From DATGFB01 sp032160545 (GTDB lineage: Bacteria > Actinomycetota > Actinomycetes > Mycobacteriales > Jatrophihabitantaceae): DNA of 14,064 bases. The position numbers were made by a program, and so were the translations under genes. The DNA is taken from contig JAVHVN010000060.1 in NCBI GenBank assembly GCA_032160545.1, positions 1 to 14,064 on the forward strand, read 5' to 3'. The notes below the pieces were generated by a model. It saw only the letters and a program-made list of their open reading frames with translations. It had not been told where the DNA came from and did not search any database. Below are positions 12,671-14,064 of this stretch, piece by piece; positions within the stretch are counted from its first letter, which is position 1, and each line of letters begins with the position of its first letter.

Positions 12671-14064
12671 ATGACCGACCAGAACACCATCCGCTGGGAC
12701 CAGGACGCGAACGACGTCGTCACGCTCACCCTGGACGACCCCACGCAGCGGGCCAACACGATGACGGGTGACTTCCAGGCGTCCATGAAGGCCGCGGTGG
12801 ACCGCCTCTACGCCGAGAAGGACTCCATCACCGGCGTGATCATCACCTCGGCGAAGGACACGTTCTTCGCAGGAGGCGACCTGAAGCTGCTGTCGCAGGT
12901 GACCGACGCCAACGCCGCCGAGTTCGCCGCGGGGGTCACCGCCATCAAGGCCGACCTGCGCCGCCTCGAGCTGTTCGGCAGGCCGGTGGTTGCCGCCCTC
13001 AACGGCGCGGCCCTCGGCGGCGGCCTCGAGATCGCGCTCGCGTGCCACCACCGCGTCGCGCTGGACGGCCCGAAGTCGCAGTTCGGCCTGCCCGAGGTCA
13101 CCCTCGGCCTGCTCCCCGGCGGCGGCGGGGTCACCCGCGTCGTTCGGCTGCTGGGCCTCGCCGACGGCCTGATGAAAGTGCTCGTGCAGGGCAACCGCTT
13201 CAAGCCCGCCGAGGCGCTCGCCGCCGGTCTCGTGGACGAGCTGGCGACCACCCCCGACGAGATGTTCGAGAAGGCCCGCGCGTGGATCGTGGCCAACCCC
13301 GAGGCGGTGCAGCCGTGGGACGCCAAGGGCTACCGCATGCCCGGAGGCAGCCCGGCCAGCCCGAGCGTCGCCGCTGTGCTGCCCGCGTTTCCGGCGAACC
13401 TGCGCAAGCAGCTCAAGGGCGCGAACATGCCGGCCCCGCACCACATCATGTGCGCAGCGGTCGAGGGCGCGCTCGTAGACATCGACACGGCCCTCACGAT
13501 CGAGGGCCGCTATTTCGTCGACCTCGCCCGTGGTCAGGTCGCGAAGAACATGATCCAGGCGTTCTGGTTCGACCTGAACTCGATCAATGCCGGCGGATCG
13601 CGGCCGGCCGGCTATGAGAAGCGGAACGCGCAGAAGGTCGCGGTTCTCGGCGCGGGCATGATGGGCGCGGGGATCGCGTACGTCAGCGCGCGCAACGGCA
13701 TGGAGGTCGTGCTCAAGGACGTCTCGCTCGAAGCTGCCGAGAAGGGCAAGGCGTACTCGACCAAGCTGCTCAGCAAGGCCGTCGAGCGCGGGAAGATGAC
13801 GCAGGAGAAGGCGGACGAGGTGCTCGCCCGCATCACGCCGACCGCCGACTACGCCGACCTGGCCGGCTGCGACCTGATGGTCGAGGCCGTCTTCGAGAAC
13901 GTCGAGCTCAAGCACTCGGTGTTCGCCGAGCTCGAGCCGATCGTCAACGACGACGCCCTGCTCGGCTCGAACACGTCCACCCTGCCGATCACCGGCTTGG
14001 CCGAGGGTGTGCAGCGCAAGGCCGACTTCATCGGCCTGCACTTCTTCTCACCGGTGGACAAGAT
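12671..14064 (+). CDS. fadB: 3-hydroxyacyl-CoA dehydrogenase/enoyl-CoA hydratase (FadB-type), 3' truncated by window
   Basis: The bifunctional beta-oxidation alpha subunit; the first 464 codons are present and the frame is open to the window end (full FadB-type proteins are about 700 aa). The N-terminal crotonase domain has the oxyanion-hole region FFAGGDLKLL (65-74), ALNGAALGGGLEIALA with E120, and FGLPEVTLGLLPGGGG with E142, the two hydratase glutamates. The dehydrogenase domain starts near residue 320 with the Rossmann motif VLGAGMMGAGIA (325-336) and includes EAVFENVELK, SNTSTLPIT (S433 region) and HFFSPV with catalytic His H457. ATG 12671 lies 30 bp after fadA with GGAG 10 nt upstream. 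It partners fadA. The missing part should hold the C-terminal dehydrogenase domain. Confidence 0.95.
   Translation, partial: MTDQNTIRWDQDANDVVTLTLDDPTQRANTMTGDFQASMKAAVDRLYAEKDSITGVIITSAKDTFFAGGDLKLLSQVTDANAAEFAAGVTAIKADLRRLELFGRPVVAALNGAALGGGLEIALACHHRVALDGPKSQFGLPEVTLGLLPGGGGVTRVVRLLGLADGLMKVLVQGNRFKPAEALAAGLVDELATTPDEMFEKARAWIVANPEAVQPWDAKGYRMPGGSPASPSVAAVLPAFPANLRKQLKGANMPAPHHIMCAAVEGALVDIDTALTIEGRYFVDLARGQVAKNMIQAFWFDLNSINAGGSRPAGYEKRNAQKVAVLGAGMMGAGIAYVSARNGMEVVLKDVSLEAAEKGKAYSTKLLSKAVERGKMTQEKADEVLARITPTADYADLAGCDLMVEAVFENVELKHSVFAELEPIVNDDALLGSNTSTLPITGLAEGVQRKADFIGLHFFSPVDK

Noticed and set aside
12653..14041. A 462-codon open frame on the minus strand opposite fadB
   Set aside because: It shows the Arg/Val/Gly/Asp-rich composition of a shadow frame, with no motif, while fadB has every catalytic motif in the sense frame.

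Overview
The window is about 14 kb of very GC-rich chromosome from an actinomycete. The evidence is the strong third-position GC bias, the GTG starts, and a SepIVA-type coiled-coil protein encoded beside coaD. Long clusters of short-spaced housekeeping genes in an actinobacterial order fit this too. I see no mobile element, CRISPR array, rRNA or tRNA. The genus cannot be settled from the sequence alone.

Left block (1-7615, all minus strand). This reads as one housekeeping cluster running dak/fakA-like, recG, rsmD, coaD, sepIVA-like, yceD (DUF177), rpmF, rnc, mutM (cut by the window edge). Most junctions are 4-8 bp overlaps or gaps under 20 bp. The main internal breaks are 46 bp (recG/rsmD) and 101 bp (sepIVA/yceD), and the second holds a candidate promoter. 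The genes cover a fatty-acid-kinase-type protein, fork rescue, 16S rRNA methylation, CoA synthesis, septum/envelope growth, ribosomal protein L32, RNA processing and base-excision repair.

Middle block (7616-10561). rpmB (L28, zinc-binding form) is divergent from the left block and has a 256-bp leader with a palindrome. It ends in a strong hairpin shared with a convergent GNAT acetyltransferase gene. thiL (thiamine-monophosphate kinase) is divergent from a stand-alone Lrp/AsnC ligand-binding protein, which is followed by a membrane-anchored DUF3515 protein. thiL and the DUF3515 gene share an oddity. Neither has ATG, GTG or TTG where the protein should begin, and both have ATC there with a purine-rich stretch at normal Shine-Dalgarno distance.

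Right block (10565-14064). A MerR-family regulator is divergent from a fatty-acid beta-oxidation operon, fadA (thiolase) then fadB (enoyl-CoA hydratase/3-hydroxyacyl-CoA dehydrogenase, cut by the window end). The 132-bp divergent region holds a TTGACG / 19-bp spacer / CATTAT promoter with a palindrome inside the spacer, the layout expected of a MerR-controlled promoter. It makes the regulator a candidate controller of beta-oxidation. The fadAB block sits where many actinobacteria have ddl/gpsA-type genes after the DUF3515 gene, so it may mark a rearrangement point.

Most of the window is ordinary core genome. The most interesting points are the paired ATC starts, the MerR/fadAB promoter, and the palindrome in the rpmB leader.
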